NCBI GenBank assembly: GCA_024279915.1
Contig: JAJRRB010000063.1
Coordinates: 1 to 34,560, forward strand
Length of the DNA: 34,560 bases
Direction: 5' to 3'
From: Deltaproteobacteria bacterium
Lineage (GTDB): Bacteria > Desulfobacterota > Desulfuromonadia > Desulfuromonadales > BM103
The notes under the pieces were generated by a model. The model was not told where the DNA came from. It saw only the letters and a list, made by a program, of their open reading frames with translations, and ran no database searches. Positions within the stretch are counted from its first letter, which is position 1. The number at the start of each line of letters is the position of its first letter. A program made the position numbers and the translations under genes. Of the stretch, positions 24,149-33,660 are shown one piece after another.

Positions 24149-26660
24149 GGTGAACGAACTTTCAAATTCAGGTGAACGGCTGAGTTTCTTTAAGCTATTT
24201 AGTGACAAGGGACTTAAGGTAGAAATACCCATTATTCAGAGGGATTACGCACAGGGAAGACCCTCTGAAAGTGAGGTGCGAGAGGTTTTTCTGGATGCAC
24301 TATATGACTACCTTGAGCAAGGCGACCCACATAGGGATTTAGATTTTGTATATGGAAGTATTTTGTTTGAAGGAGGTTCGCCACGTTTTGTTCCTCTTGA
24401 TGGACAACAGCGTTTAACGACACTGTTTCTATTGCATTGGTACTTAGCTCAAATCTCAGACGACATGGAGTTGTTGAGGGATGTAACCTGCAAAGATAAT
24501 AAGTCCCAATTCAGTTACGAGACTCGCGCTAGCTCGAATGAGTTTTGTGATGCATTGATGGCTTGTGATCTTAATATGGATAGTTTACTTGAGGCTGATT
24601 CAGGTAAAAAGAACAGTTTGTCAAAAACGATTCTTGATAAAGGGTGGTTTTATTTGTCGTGGATTCATGACCCCACCATCCAATCAATGTTAAACATGCT
24701 TGATTCTATTCATGTAAAATTTTCTGGTAATCCAGAGTTCTTCCTGCGGTTGGTTGATGACAAGAAGCCTGTAATAACCTTTTTATTCCTCAATTTACAA
24801 GAATTCAGCTTGACTGATGATTTATATATAAAGATGAATGCGCGCGGAAAGCCGCTTACTCCTTTTGAAAATTTCAAGGCTAAGTTTGAGCAACAAATAA
24901 AATCGATGAGGGGTGATTTACCACAATATGAGCTTAATTTTAGTGACAAGCCAGTAGACGGGTATGAGTATTTTATACACAAGCTAGATAAGGAATGGGC
25001 CGATCTTTTTTGGTTTTATCGTAATTTGTCAACAAATGATGACACTTTCGATGACGAGTTGATGAATTTCATTGGCCTTATCATTGCTAATCACTATTTA
25101 TTAGAGGAAAGCTTAAAGCAAGACAAGCAGGCTTCAAACTTCAATAAGTTCTTCGGGTGGCAAGGTAAGGTTAGGGCTTTATCTTTTCAGAGATATAGTG
25201 AACTAGGGTGCTTGTCACCTGATTTAGTGGCACATCTAATATCTATATTGGACTACCTCTCCGGTGATGGTTTGGGACAGGCTGGGCTTAACTCATACCT
25301 GGAAGATAATTGCTATTATTCAGAAGAAACTATTTTTAAGAAAATAATTACAAATGACACGAGCTATCAAGAAAAGCTGCAGTTCTTTGCCTTTTATGCT
25401 TGTCTGGAAAAAAATCTCACTAGAGATGAATTGATTGAATGGTCACGCGTTGTTTATAACCTCACAGAAAATACAATAATCAATACGCTTGATGATTATC
25501 GAGATGCTCTGATTAGCATAAGTAGGCTGATTGACGGTTATGATTCCATTTTGGATGCGCTCAAAGGTGACTGTAGTGTCTCTAAGTTTAGTGGTGCCCA
25601 GGTTCTTGAGGAAAGAATCAAAGCCCACCTAATAGGGATATCAAAAGAGTGGTCTGATCTTGTTGTAGATGTTGAACAGCACTCATTCTTTAGAGGGCAA
25701 ATTGGGTACGCCCTGAGATTTTCAGGCATATTGGATTTCTATCGTGAAAACAGTTGCTGCAAGTGGGACGAAAAACAAGACACAGACTATTTTGAAAAAT
25801 TCAAAAAATACTCTGTGTCCGGGGCTGGGCTTTTTTCTCTAATTCAGGGTAGTTCTTTAGCAATTGACTATGCGTGGGAAAGGTCCGTTTTGAGCAAGGG
25901 CGACTATTTTACGCGGGCCAGTGCAAATAGGCGGAATATGCTATGTACCCGTTTGATCAAAAATAATATTGAACGTGATCATAGCTGGAAGAGGTTGCTG
26001 AGATTGTCTGTATCTCCTGATAGTGAATGGGAAAAGCGACAAGATTATGTAAAAGATGTTTTCGATGATAGCCGTTTCAACGAATCCGATATTGAGGAAT
26101 CATTGAAGTCCATCTGTAATGATGCCTTGGCAGACCCTGAGATAGAAGGTTGGAGGAAGGCATTCATTAAGTATCCGGATTTGTTTGCTGAGTGCCGCCA
26201 AGGGTTTATTGCTAAAAATTCGAATGAAATAATCTTGCTTCATGAGTCACAAAGGAATCATTATCATAGCGAATTCTACTCCAGAATCTTAGATCTAGAA
26301 TTAGAGGATAGAAAAGAACAAATTTTACCATTTAAGAAGCTTCCCTACGAGCATGTTAGAAGCAGAGATGACTCTCCATATGTATCCCTCGGTCAATGGA
26401 GTTACAACGAAAACATTCACTATGTTGAAATATGGTTTGACTCTGATTCATATACGATTTTCTTCTATGGGGATGAACCCCTCGATTATTCTCCCGAGCT
26501 TGTTCACGAGTTGGAAGCACATGGTTTTTCAATTTCTGATGAAGTTTATTATGAAGAATGTGGCACTAATTATACTGCCAGCGCAAAAACTAAGGATGAA
26601 GTGTTTGAGAAATTGAATGGTTTGTGTTCAGGGTTAAAGAATTTAGTGGATCAGTTGTAG
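24141..26660 (+). CDS. Large DUF262 protein, partner of the GmrSD-type gene
   Basis: The 839-residue product has an N-terminal DUF262 domain with the variant signature PIIQRDYAQGR (30-40) and PLDGQQRLTTLFLLHW (86-100). The remaining ~600 residues are mostly helical, and I see no HNH core. The ATG at 24141 is chosen because CAGGAGG sits about 7 bases upstream; an in-frame ATG at 24135 lies too close to it. The coding end is TAGTAG. Pairs of a DUF262-DUF1524 gene with a QRDYAQGR-type gene occur in defence islands, so a two-component system is likely. The division of labour is unknown. Confidence 0.85.
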   Translation: MSEVNELSNSGERLSFFKLFSDKGLKVEIPIIQRDYAQGRPSESEVREVFLDALYDYLEQGDPHRDLDFVYGSILFEGGSPRFVPLDGQQRLTTLFLLHWYLAQISDDMELLRDVTCKDNKSQFSYETRASSNEFCDALMACDLNMDSLLEADSGKKNSLSKTILDKGWFYLSWIHDPTIQSMLNMLDSIHVKFSGNPEFFLRLVDDKKPVITFLFLNLQEFSLTDDLYIKMNARGKPLTPFENFKAKFEQQIKSMRGDLPQYELNFSDKPVDGYEYFIHKLDKEWADLFWFYRNLSTNDDTFDDELMNFIGLIIANHYLLEESLKQDKQASNFNKFFGWQGKVRALSFQRYSELGCLSPDLVAHLISILDYLSGDGLGQAGLNSYLEDNCYYSEETIFKKIITNDTSYQEKLQFFAFYACLEKNLTRDELIEWSRVVYNLTENTIINTLDDYRDALISISRLIDGYDSILDALKGDCSVSKFSGAQVLEERIKAHLIGISKEWSDLVVDVEQHSFFRGQIGYALRFSGILDFYRENSCCKWDEKQDTDYFEKFKKYSVSGAGLFSLIQGSSLAIDYAWERSVLSKGDYFTRASANRRNMLCTRLIKNNIERDHSWKRLLRLSVSPDSEWEKRQDYVKDVFDDSRFNESDIEESLKSICNDALADPEIEGWRKAFIKYPDLFAECRQGFIAKNSNEIILLHESQRNHYHSEFYSRILDLELEDRKEQILPFKKLPYEHVRSRDDSPYVSLGQWSYNENIHYVEIWFDSDSYTIFFYGDEPLDYSPELVHELEAHGFSISDEVYYEECGTNYTASAKTKDEVFEKLNGLCSGLKNLVDQL

Positions 26661-26714
26661 TAGCTCAGACTTGATCTGACGCCGAGTTTGAAAAAAAGTG
26701 TGGGTTACCGGAGA

Positions 26715-26740
26715 GGTAGGTCGGGTAAAATGGACACCAT
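26715..26740 (+). repeat. 26-bp direct repeat, left copy
   Basis: GGTAGGTC, seven variable bases, then ATGGACACCAT. It matches 33698-33723 at 22 of 26 positions in the same orientation. The pair brackets the LRAT/HTH, helicase and STAND genes. ATGGACACC resembles insertion-sequence ends, so a relic is possible. Confidence 0.45.
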
Positions 26741-26802
26741 AACCGTTGTCCCGCTGGGGTATAAGTAATATTGCAAATTTGAAGTACTCATTGGTGCGCG
26801 CG

Positions 26803-26849
26803 AAAAGCAAAGAGATTGGGTCGGTTGACCGAATCTCTTTGCTTTTTTT
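26803..26849. terminator. Strong bidirectional terminator
   Basis: Arms AAAAGCAAAGAGATT (26803-26817) and AATCTCTTTGCTTTT (26832-26846) continue with an inner GGTC/GACC pair. The T-run on the plus strand and the A-run on the other side suit both convergent genes, the DUF262 gene and the LRAT-like gene. Confidence 0.88.
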
Positions 26850-26867
26850 GTTTTCGTGATCTCAATA

Positions 26868-27230
26868 TCATTTTTTCAGAAGCTGATATAGCAATACTCC
26901 GCTTATAAGAGTACATGCTACTAGCTGCGGACTTGAAGCTTTCCCAAAAATGATGCTCGATGAACTATGATCACAGTTGTATCCAGTGTATGAATACTTT
27001 CTTGGGGTTAGCATTGCAGAAGAAAGCCTGTTAAGAATGGTTCCCCTGTTGTTGGCGGGGCTTTTAACCACTTTGACTGTTTTCCCGACAGAAAAGTCTT
27101 TGAGAGTGGATGTGTGTTCACCTCGCTGAGGGGTGTTGTGAAACACTCTCCCGTCTGACATAGCAACCCCTTTGTGCATAACAGGCCCTTTGGCGCGTAG
27201 TAGCAAATCTCCTGGTTCGATTGCGTGCAT
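26868..27230 (-). CDS. LRAT/NlpC-P60-like protein with C-terminal membrane anchor
   Basis: This 120-residue protein resembles lecithin:retinol acyltransferase-like papain-fold proteins. EPGDLLLR opens the domain, MHKGVAMSDGRVFHN contains the catalytic-type His, and YNCDHSSS carries the Cys nucleophile of the NC motif. The last ~20 residues are hydrophobic and end in two Lys (CTLISGVLLYQLLKK), so membrane attachment is likely. Family members transfer acyl groups or cleave amide bonds. The ATG at 27230 has a near-perfect AAAGGAGGT seven bases upstream; longer starts would run into the operator. It is divergent from a helix-turn-helix gene and shares an operator region with it. Confidence 0.7.
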   Translation of the reverse strand: MHAIEPGDLLLRAKGPVMHKGVAMSDGRVFHNTPQRGEHTSTLKDFSVGKTVKVVKSPANNRGTILNRLSSAMLTPRKYSYTGYNCDHSSSSIIFGKASSPQLVACTLISGVLLYQLLKK

Positions 27231-27308
27231 AACTGCACCTCCTTTACTTTGTTGTGATTTCATCTGGATCTTACCTCCCGAATAAGTTATAATCATAAAA
27301 ATCGTTAG

Positions 27309-27331
27309 CCATATTCGTAATACGAATATGG
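27309..27331. promoter_or_regulatory. 23-bp perfect palindromic operator
   Basis: CCATATTCGTA and TACGAATATGG flank a single central A. The palindrome lies between the divergent LRAT-like and HTH genes and is best explained as the binding site of the HTH protein at 27376, controlling both promoters. Confidence 0.75.
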
Positions 27332-27375
27332 TGCATAAAATCACATAAACTTTAAAGTGTCAAGGTGTATTTACT

Positions 27376-27729
27376 ATGCAAGTAGTGACATACAATGCTT
27401 TAGTCGGCTTCGAAATTGAACAGGTGAGAAAGACCTTAAATCTAGATCAATCGGAATTAGCTAAACGCACTGGGATCTCTCAGCCAGTTTTGTCCCGGCT
27501 AGAGAAGGGAAAAGCCTCTATTACAATTGATCAGCTTTTTTCCTTGTGTGCTGCAATGCAGAAGTCTCCTCATGATGTGATAGAGAAGGTGCATCGAAGT
27601 GTTGAAGCTATCAAACGTGAACAGTCGGTGCAGTTAACGACCAATAAAGAGATTGGGCCAGGAGCTGGAGCCTTCCTCTCTGGTGCGGCACTGGGGGCAG
27701 TGTTAGGTATACTGCTGTCAAGAAAGTGA
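27376..27729 (+). CDS. XRE-family regulator with C-terminal hydrophobic helix
   Basis: The 117-residue protein has a Cro/CI-type helix-turn-helix at about 11-66 (VRKTLNLDQSELAKRTGISQPVLSRLEKGKASITIDQL). A polar linker follows, then a C-terminal small-residue hydrophobic segment (GAGAFLSGAALGAVLGILLSRK, described here in part) that looks membrane-inserting or oligomerising. A tail of this kind on an XRE repressor is unusual, and the divergent LRAT-like neighbour has one too. The palindrome at 27309 is the likely operator. Regulation may depend on membrane location. Confidence 0.8.
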   Translation: MQVVTYNALVGFEIEQVRKTLNLDQSELAKRTGISQPVLSRLEKGKASITIDQLFSLCAAMQKSPHDVIEKVHRSVEAIKREQSVQLTTNKEIGPGAGAFLSGAALGAVLGILLSRK

Positions 27730-27749
27730 ATGGAGACAGGAGAATGCGC

Positions 27750-27785
27750 ATGACTTTCTTTAATCAATCGGGACTTGACAGTTAA
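27750..27785 (+). CDS. Possible 11-codon leader ORF
   Basis: AGGAG at 27738-27742 is seven bases before an ATG whose short frame encodes MTFFNQSGLDS. Its TAA overlaps the ATG of the helicase gene (TAATG). The helicase start itself lacks a good ribosome binding site, so translational coupling from this mini-ORF is plausible. Confidence 0.4.
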   Translation: MTFFNQSGLDS

Positions 27786-29872
27786 TGACTACGGTCATCA
27801 AGCAGATCCGGAGCGCTGACGAAGCGATCTGTCGGAATATCGAATCGCTCGCTGACCAGCGGGCATTGCTCTCGCAGAACGTCCTCTCACAACTCCGTAA
27901 CCTAGTCGAGGGCGTTGCGGTTCGTCTCCACACGGGCTCATCCGATGTCGAATTCAACTACGCCGCGGTTGAACCAGGACTCACCTTCGTCAAGAGCAAG
28001 GCAAGGTTCAACTTCCTCGGTAAGTCCCACAAACTGATTCAGAAAAGTGCTTCCCACTACACACTGGACGGGGATGCTTCTGAGCGTTTGATGCTCAAGT
28101 ACTATGAGTACCTCTACCGCATCCGCAGCTTGCTTCAAGACAACTGTGGAGTCTCAGTGCTGTCGAACCTTGAGGCCTTCCCGGTTGACCTCGATCCGTC
28201 ACTACGGGAGTACCACGAGAAGATCGCAGCAAGGGTTGAGGCGGTTCGTTCAAATCCACCGGTCAGCAGCCCCAGGGATCGGTACTACATCCACAAAACG
28301 CGCCCGTTCTTCCTCGGCGGGCGTATCTACTACGAGGTCACCTTCTACCGCGCCGTCAACAAGGTGAGTAAGTTCGACCGCATCATCGCCTTCACCGATA
28401 TCGACATGACCGACAAGTACTCGGCCATGTTGACGCTCCAGCGGGACTCGATCGAAGTGCTTGGCCAGACGATGCCGATCACCATCATCCGCGAGTGGGA
28501 GGTCTCGATTCGCCCGTGCGAGTTCAACAACTTCTCGCGCCTACTGGGCATAGCCATAACCGTTCAGACCAAGTCGCAAGAGTATCGCTACTTGATGCGG
28601 GGGCTGACGGCGGGCTCCGGCAGCTTGCTCGACTTGGTTGACATACCCGACGAGCAGTACGCGACTGCGAGGGCGGTAGGTACGGCTGGCGTCGCCAAGC
28701 CGCAGATTTTCCCTGTGTCGGATGAAGCGCGCCGCATCGTGAGGTCAGCTTCCCCAGGGTACAATATCCTCCGATATCTCTTGCTGAGGATGCACAATCA
28801 GATCCTCAAGCCGCAGTATCAATGGGATGAATGTGGTCTTCTCTCCGGGATGAAGCTTCTGTACGGCTGCATCCCCTTTGACACAATGCCGTTCTGTACA
28901 TCGCTGCCAGGGCACAACCCCCGGTATTGGGATCTCGTCGAGAGCCTCGATGTGGCCGGTCGGAACCACGAGTTGCTCGTTCGATGTGTGAAGAACAACG
29001 TGGAGCGTCATGGAATCCTCTATACGCCCGTGGCCGACCTCGATGAATTCGGAGACGTCAACGCCTTGATTTCCACGTATAACAGCAAGCTCTACTACAA
29101 ACATAGAGAGCATCGGGCGCTTATGTCCGACAAGGGGCACGTCTTCATCCGCGGGTATGAGAAGGATACTGTCTCCATCGTCGAAGAGCTTCAGGCTTAC
29201 TCATTGTCCGGGATCGCCGGTTACACCCAAGCCGTCGAGCGCTGGTTCGATGAAACATCTCATGGCATCGACGACCCAGTGAAGGAGGATGCGCTCAAGC
29301 AGTTGTTCAGCCAGTCGCGCGTAGCTCTGATCTACGGAGCAGCTGGTACTGGCAAGTCAACGATGGTGGACCACATCGCGCACTACTTCAACGATAAGGA
29401 GAAGCTCTTCCTCGCACACACCAACCCAGCAATCGACAACCTCAAGCGCAAGGTGACCGCGCAGAATTCGGCCTTCAGGACGATCAGCAGCCAGATATAC
29501 AGGAGTGCCTCAGATCCCGAGTACGATCTACTCGTCATTGACGAGTGCAGTACCGTGAGCAACGCTGACTTGATCAAGGTACTGGAAAAGACATCCTTCA
29601 AGCTACTTGTGCTCGTTGGCGACGTCTATCAGATCGAGTCGATCCAATTCGGCAACTGGTTCGGAATCATTCGTTCATTCATCCCGAGCACGTCGGTGTT
29701 CGAGTTGACGACGCCATTCAGAACAACGAACGACTCTCTCTTGAGCCTCTGGGACAAGGTTAGGGCCATCGAAGACGACATCGCCGAGGTTATGGCCCGC
29801 CACGGGTACTCGACCGTGCTCGACACGACGCTGTTTGAGGCCCAGGACAGGACGAGATTATCCTGTGTCTGA
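27785..29872 (+). pseudogene. SF1 helicase/ATPase, N-terminal part, frameshifted
   Basis: This 695-codon part starts with a long N-terminal region without a recognised domain (1-500), then a superfamily 1 helicase core. Walker A is YGAAGTGKST (518-526 region) and Walker B is LLVIDECSTV (Asp586, Glu587); GDVYQIESI and LTTPFRTT follow. The frame is lost at 29844-29853, where AGGAC occurs twice in tandem; removing one copy restores the frame with EAQDEIILCLNYDG. Base composition is higher in GC than in the DUF262 genes. A defence helicase is plausible from the context, but the copy is probably inactive. Confidence 0.8.
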
Positions 29873-30486
29873 ACTACGATGGCCTCTATGGCATTAACAA
29901 CATCAACCGTTTTCTACAGAGCAGCAACCCCGGTAAAGCAACCACCTGGCGCGTCTCCACATACAAGGTCGGAGACCCTGTCCTCTTCTACGAGACCGAG
30001 CGGTTCCGACCGGTGATTTATAACAACCTTAAAGGCCTGATCGTCGGCATCGACCGCATACCCGGTCAAATTCAGTTCGACGTTGAGCTTGATCGGCCGC
30101 TTAGCGAGTTCGATGTAATCGGTGATTAGCTCGAATGGGTGGAAGGCTCGACAGTGCGCTTCTCCGTATTCGAGACTGACATCAGCGATGAAGACGACGA
30201 CTCACTAAACACCACGGTGCCATTCCAGGTGGCCTACGCAGTGTCGATCCATAAGGCGCAGGGCCTCGAGTATGACTCCGTCAAGATAGTAATCACCGAT
30301 GCCAATGAAGACGACATCACACACAGCATCTTCTACACAGCCATAACTCGGGCACGTGAGCGTCTGCGGATCTTCTGGACGCCCGAAACGCAGCAGGGCG
30401 TTCTGCAGCGCCTTCATCGCAACACCAACCCAAAGGACGTCCATCTTCTTGCTAGCCGTAATGGCCTTACGCCAGTCAGCGGATGA
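29851..30486 (+). pseudogene. SF1 helicase, C-terminal part, with in-frame TAG
   Basis: This stretch continues the helicase after the 5-bp duplication: DEIILCLNYDGLYGINNINRFL and a TYKVGDPVLFYET segment. A TAG at 30127-30129 (IGD, stop, LEWVEGSTVRF) interrupts it. The last part has the UvrD/RecD-type C-terminal motifs VSIHKAQGLEYDSVKIV and FYTAITRARERLRIFW. The gene therefore carries two lesions, and a full version would be about 900 codons. A GTG at 30139 could give a 115-residue fragment, unlikely to be functional. Confidence 0.8.
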
Positions 30487-30552
30487 GTTACATGGACATT
30501 CTAAGGGATAAAGCTTTTGCCATTAAAATGGAAGATACAGCGCAGAGGTCAA

Positions 30553-33500
30553 ATGCAGTTGCGGGCTAAGCAAATTGCCCCGCCTAAGGAGTGGGGGACG
30601 TTCGAGGATTTGTGTCACGCTTTGTTCAAGCGGGTGTGGCAAGATCCGCTTGCGCAGAAAAACGGGCGGAGGGGGCAAGCACAACACGGCGTCGATGTTT
30701 TCGGTTCCCCGAATGGTGACCACCGTGCCTACTGGGGCGTCCAGTGTAAGGGCAAGGACAGCAACTACAGCAGCAAGGTCGAATGGTCGGAAGTAGTGGC
30801 GGAAATAACCAAGGCGGAAAAATTCTCTCCCAAACTGGAAAAGTGGATATTCGCGACAACCGCTCCTGTGGATGCCGCCCTGCAAAAGGCCGCCCGGGAA
30901 CTCTCGGTCAAGCGCGGGGCCGAAGGTCTATTTAGCGTCGACGTGATGGGCTGGGAAGAAATCCAGGCCCTGATGGCTGGCGCGCCTGACGTGATAACTG
31001 AATTCTATCCTGAGCACGCCGATCACCTGCCTCAGGTGATCGAGGCATTGCGTGTTCTACCTTCGCTCGAAGCAAATCTCGCAAGTCTCGCTGAAAGGAT
31101 CGATGCGAAGCTGCTTGAGCCTACGAATCCTCACGGCTCTGTAGTTTGGGAAATGGTGGCGTTTGATGGCGGCCGGGGGTTGGGCCCCGCCCTTATGGGC
31201 TATTCGCTGGGGCCGTCTGACGCTACCGCGTGTCCGCGTTTGTCCGAAGTTAATACCATCGTGGCACAACTAAAGATTGCTTATTCGGCGCGCCTAACTG
31301 GCGAGCCTGGTACTGGAAAGTCGATCTGCTCATATCAAGCAGCGAAGGAAATGGCGGTTGAGGGATTTGAAGTGCTGCGCCTGCTCGATCCTCAGGCCGA
31401 CAATATTTCGTTAGAGGCGGCATTGCCCGGCAAGAGTCGCCTGTATCTCATCGACGACGCCCACCTCCTAAAGCCTCACATCCTTAATCGGATAGAGGAT
31501 CAGGCAGGTCCAACTCGTCTAGTTCTTTCGACGCACAACGCTCTTGAGCACGTCAGTCATAGAGGCGCGATAACGCTCGACGCGAAGCGCGCGGTAAAGA
31601 CGATTGCAGCTGCGCTACGAGCCGAATTGCCCAAGACTCTGGAGGCAGTGCGCCTCGCTGACGATACTGTGGGCGAGCGCATGATGGACGCCGATCTAGG
31701 CGAACGATTGGATAACGCTGAAAGTGCTGCGGATCGTCCCTGGCAATTCTGCTTCGTGCTCGGAGGAGGCTGGCGTCGATCCAAGCAAGCAGCGGATTCC
31801 GCCCGTGCAGCTAATGCTGATATCATCCTTGCAGCTGTTGCGATACGGCAACTGGTATCTCGCGACGCGCGAGCAGTTCCTGGCGAGATTGAGGAAGTCT
31901 GTGAATGTGCCGGTATCGAAATAGGAAAGATCAATCAGGGATTGGGGTGGCTGGGGGGGCAAAGACTGATCGTCGGCGCGGCGGATTGCCGGACCCCCCA
32001 TCAGCGCTTTGCCTCGGTCGTGCTCAAACGAGTTCTTGAGGGGCAGCACAAGGAAGGGCGCGAGAAGATCGCCACAATGATCGAAGGTGTGTTGCGCAAT
32101 CCGCGATTCCCGTATGCCGGTTTGCGAGTCTTGATACATGAACTTCGCTTCGGAAGCGGTGACTATATTTGGACACGCCTCATCGGGCAGCAGGGGATTG
32201 AGGCTGCGGTTGCGCGATGCTGGGCGGCCGAAGGTTCGGATCGTGGTTTCGCGGCCCTCGCCCTTTCAGACTTGTGGGATTTTGCAGAAGGTGGAGCTGC
32301 CTCCGTTGTTGGTCCACATGTGACCACACTGGCGAATTGGATTTCCAACCCCAGCGATGGGGCATACGGCTTCGGCCATATCATGAACTCTCTTGCTCAG
32401 CAGAATCGTGATATCGCTGAGAAAGTTGTCGCCGCCGCCGACCCTATTGCAATTGCAACGGCCTATTCCAATGCTAATCCTGATACGGCCTATGGCTTAG
32501 CCGATCTCTTGCGCAGCATCGCCTACGTTAAAGTCGATGACTTTAACGCTAAGGTTCGGGCTGTTCTTGATCAGGACAAACTGCGCGAGCTCGCCAAGCA
32601 GGAAGCTTTTCTGGAGCGTGCCTTCGTCTTTGCGAAATTCTGTGCTTCGGTGGCTTGGTGGGACGAGAATCTGGCGCTAGAAATGGCTGAACTTTTTGTC
32701 CCGACGGCCCAGCAAGTTCTTGCCAAAGATCCGGTGGAGGGGTTTCATCAACTCAGCCATGACTTCGCTTCAACAGTGCTACGTGTGTTTGACGTGCTGC
32801 ATGTGTATGTCGGAAAGCTGAAGCCGACTCGCTATCAGTGGACAATTGCGCGGCGTATGTGCGAAAAAATTGACCCCAAACGGGTCGCTGAACACATCTC
32901 GGCGGTGCGCCCCCGGCATTTTCAATCGGCAGGCTTCTTCCTCCATTTTCTCTGCCAGTCGGCACCGCAAAAATACGAAGCGGTCGTGCGTCAACTTGAT
33001 TGGGGGAAGCTGGATTCGGTCATCGGCGATGATTGGGCGAATATGCCTCATGATACCGAGGTGCTCTTGGGGACACTATATTCGCGGCCAGCGACGCGGC
33101 ACTTCGTCCAAAAATTCATCACCGAGAGGGCCGACCGCATTGTGCATTTTCCGCCGCGTCTCATGCTGATGGTGCCAGAAGTGGGGGTTGCACATTTGGA
33201 CAAGGGTAGATCACTACGTCTCGCGCAACATGACCATTTGAGTTGGGACATCGGCGGCATGGCTTTGGCTCTATTCGCTGAAGAAAACCCCGAATTAGTC
33301 GAGCAGGCTGTCGCTCCATTTGTTGATGAGATAATACGTGGCGTGACAAGATATAATCGTAATTTTACTGGGCCAGCTGAGGGATTTATCTATGTCGTGA
33401 TCAACTATGCGCCTGTCGTCTGGCACTCGGTTCTGACAAAACTTGATCCAGCCGTAGCTGAAGAGAATTTTGCTGAATGTCTAAGAGGGGACAAAGATCA

Positions 33501-33660
33501 TCGTAGGGCGACAGCGATGGTGATTGAATCGGCAACAACACTGGATGGGCCTGTTGGTGACATGGCCCGGCGCTTGCGGGCACGGTTCCCGAAGGCATCA
33601 ACAGTGAAGACTGACACCCTGCGCTGTAGTAAACGGGGATCCCGTAAGCGCAAAAGATAA
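30553..33660 (+). CDS. Nuclease-STAND NTPase, Avs-like predicted defence protein
   Basis: The protein is 1,035 residues from the ATG at 30553, which has GAGG just upstream; a TTG at 30517 would add 12. The N-terminus (about 15-150) is an Mrr/PD-(D/E)XK nuclease: WGTFEDLCHALF, QHGVDVFG (Asp48) and VQCKGKD (Gln64-x-Lys66). A P-loop NTPase follows, with GEPGTGKS (250-257) and LYLIDDAH (Asp301, Asp302). The remaining ~650 residues are helical repeat-like, as in the sensor part of STAND proteins. By analogy with Avs proteins, ligand binding at the C-terminus would trigger oligomerisation and DNA cutting. No partner gene is apparent. Composition matches the preceding helicase. Confidence 0.75.
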   Translation: MQLRAKQIAPPKEWGTFEDLCHALFKRVWQDPLAQKNGRRGQAQHGVDVFGSPNGDHRAYWGVQCKGKDSNYSSKVEWSEVVAEITKAEKFSPKLEKWIFATTAPVDAALQKAARELSVKRGAEGLFSVDVMGWEEIQALMAGAPDVITEFYPEHADHLPQVIEALRVLPSLEANLASLAERIDAKLLEPTNPHGSVVWEMVAFDGGRGLGPALMGYSLGPSDATACPRLSEVNTIVAQLKIAYSARLTGEPGTGKSICSYQAAKEMAVEGFEVLRLLDPQADNISLEAALPGKSRLYLIDDAHLLKPHILNRIEDQAGPTRLVLSTHNALEHVSHRGAITLDAKRAVKTIAAALRAELPKTLEAVRLADDTVGERMMDADLGERLDNAESAADRPWQFCFVLGGGWRRSKQAADSARAANADIILAAVAIRQLVSRDARAVPGEIEEVCECAGIEIGKINQGLGWLGGQRLIVGAADCRTPHQRFASVVLKRVLEGQHKEGREKIATMIEGVLRNPRFPYAGLRVLIHELRFGSGDYIWTRLIGQQGIEAAVARCWAAEGSDRGFAALALSDLWDFAEGGAASVVGPHVTTLANWISNPSDGAYGFGHIMNSLAQQNRDIAEKVVAAADPIAIATAYSNANPDTAYGLADLLRSIAYVKVDDFNAKVRAVLDQDKLRELAKQEAFLERAFVFAKFCASVAWWDENLALEMAELFVPTAQQVLAKDPVEGFHQLSHDFASTVLRVFDVLHVYVGKLKPTRYQWTIARRMCEKIDPKRVAEHISAVRPRHFQSAGFFLHFLCQSAPQKYEAVVRQLDWGKLDSVIGDDWANMPHDTEVLLGTLYSRPATRHFVQKFITERADRIVHFPPRLMLMVPEVGVAHLDKGRSLRLAQHDHLSWDIGGMALALFAEENPELVEQAVAPFVDEIIRGVTRYNRNFTGPAEGFIYVVINYAPVVWHSVLTKLDPAVAEENFAECLRGDKDHRRATAMVIESATTLDGPVGDMARRLRARFPKASTVKTDTLRCSKRGSRKRKR

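Noticed and set aside
30492-30569. 25-codon leader ORF before the STAND gene
   Set aside because: It lacks a Shine-Dalgarno sequence and overlaps the likely start; too weak to report as a gene.
31285-31296. Another TTCGGCGCGCC-like sequence inside the STAND gene
   Set aside because: It breaks after TTCGGCGCGCC (TA instead of GAA), lies in coding sequence and is far from parB; likely chance.
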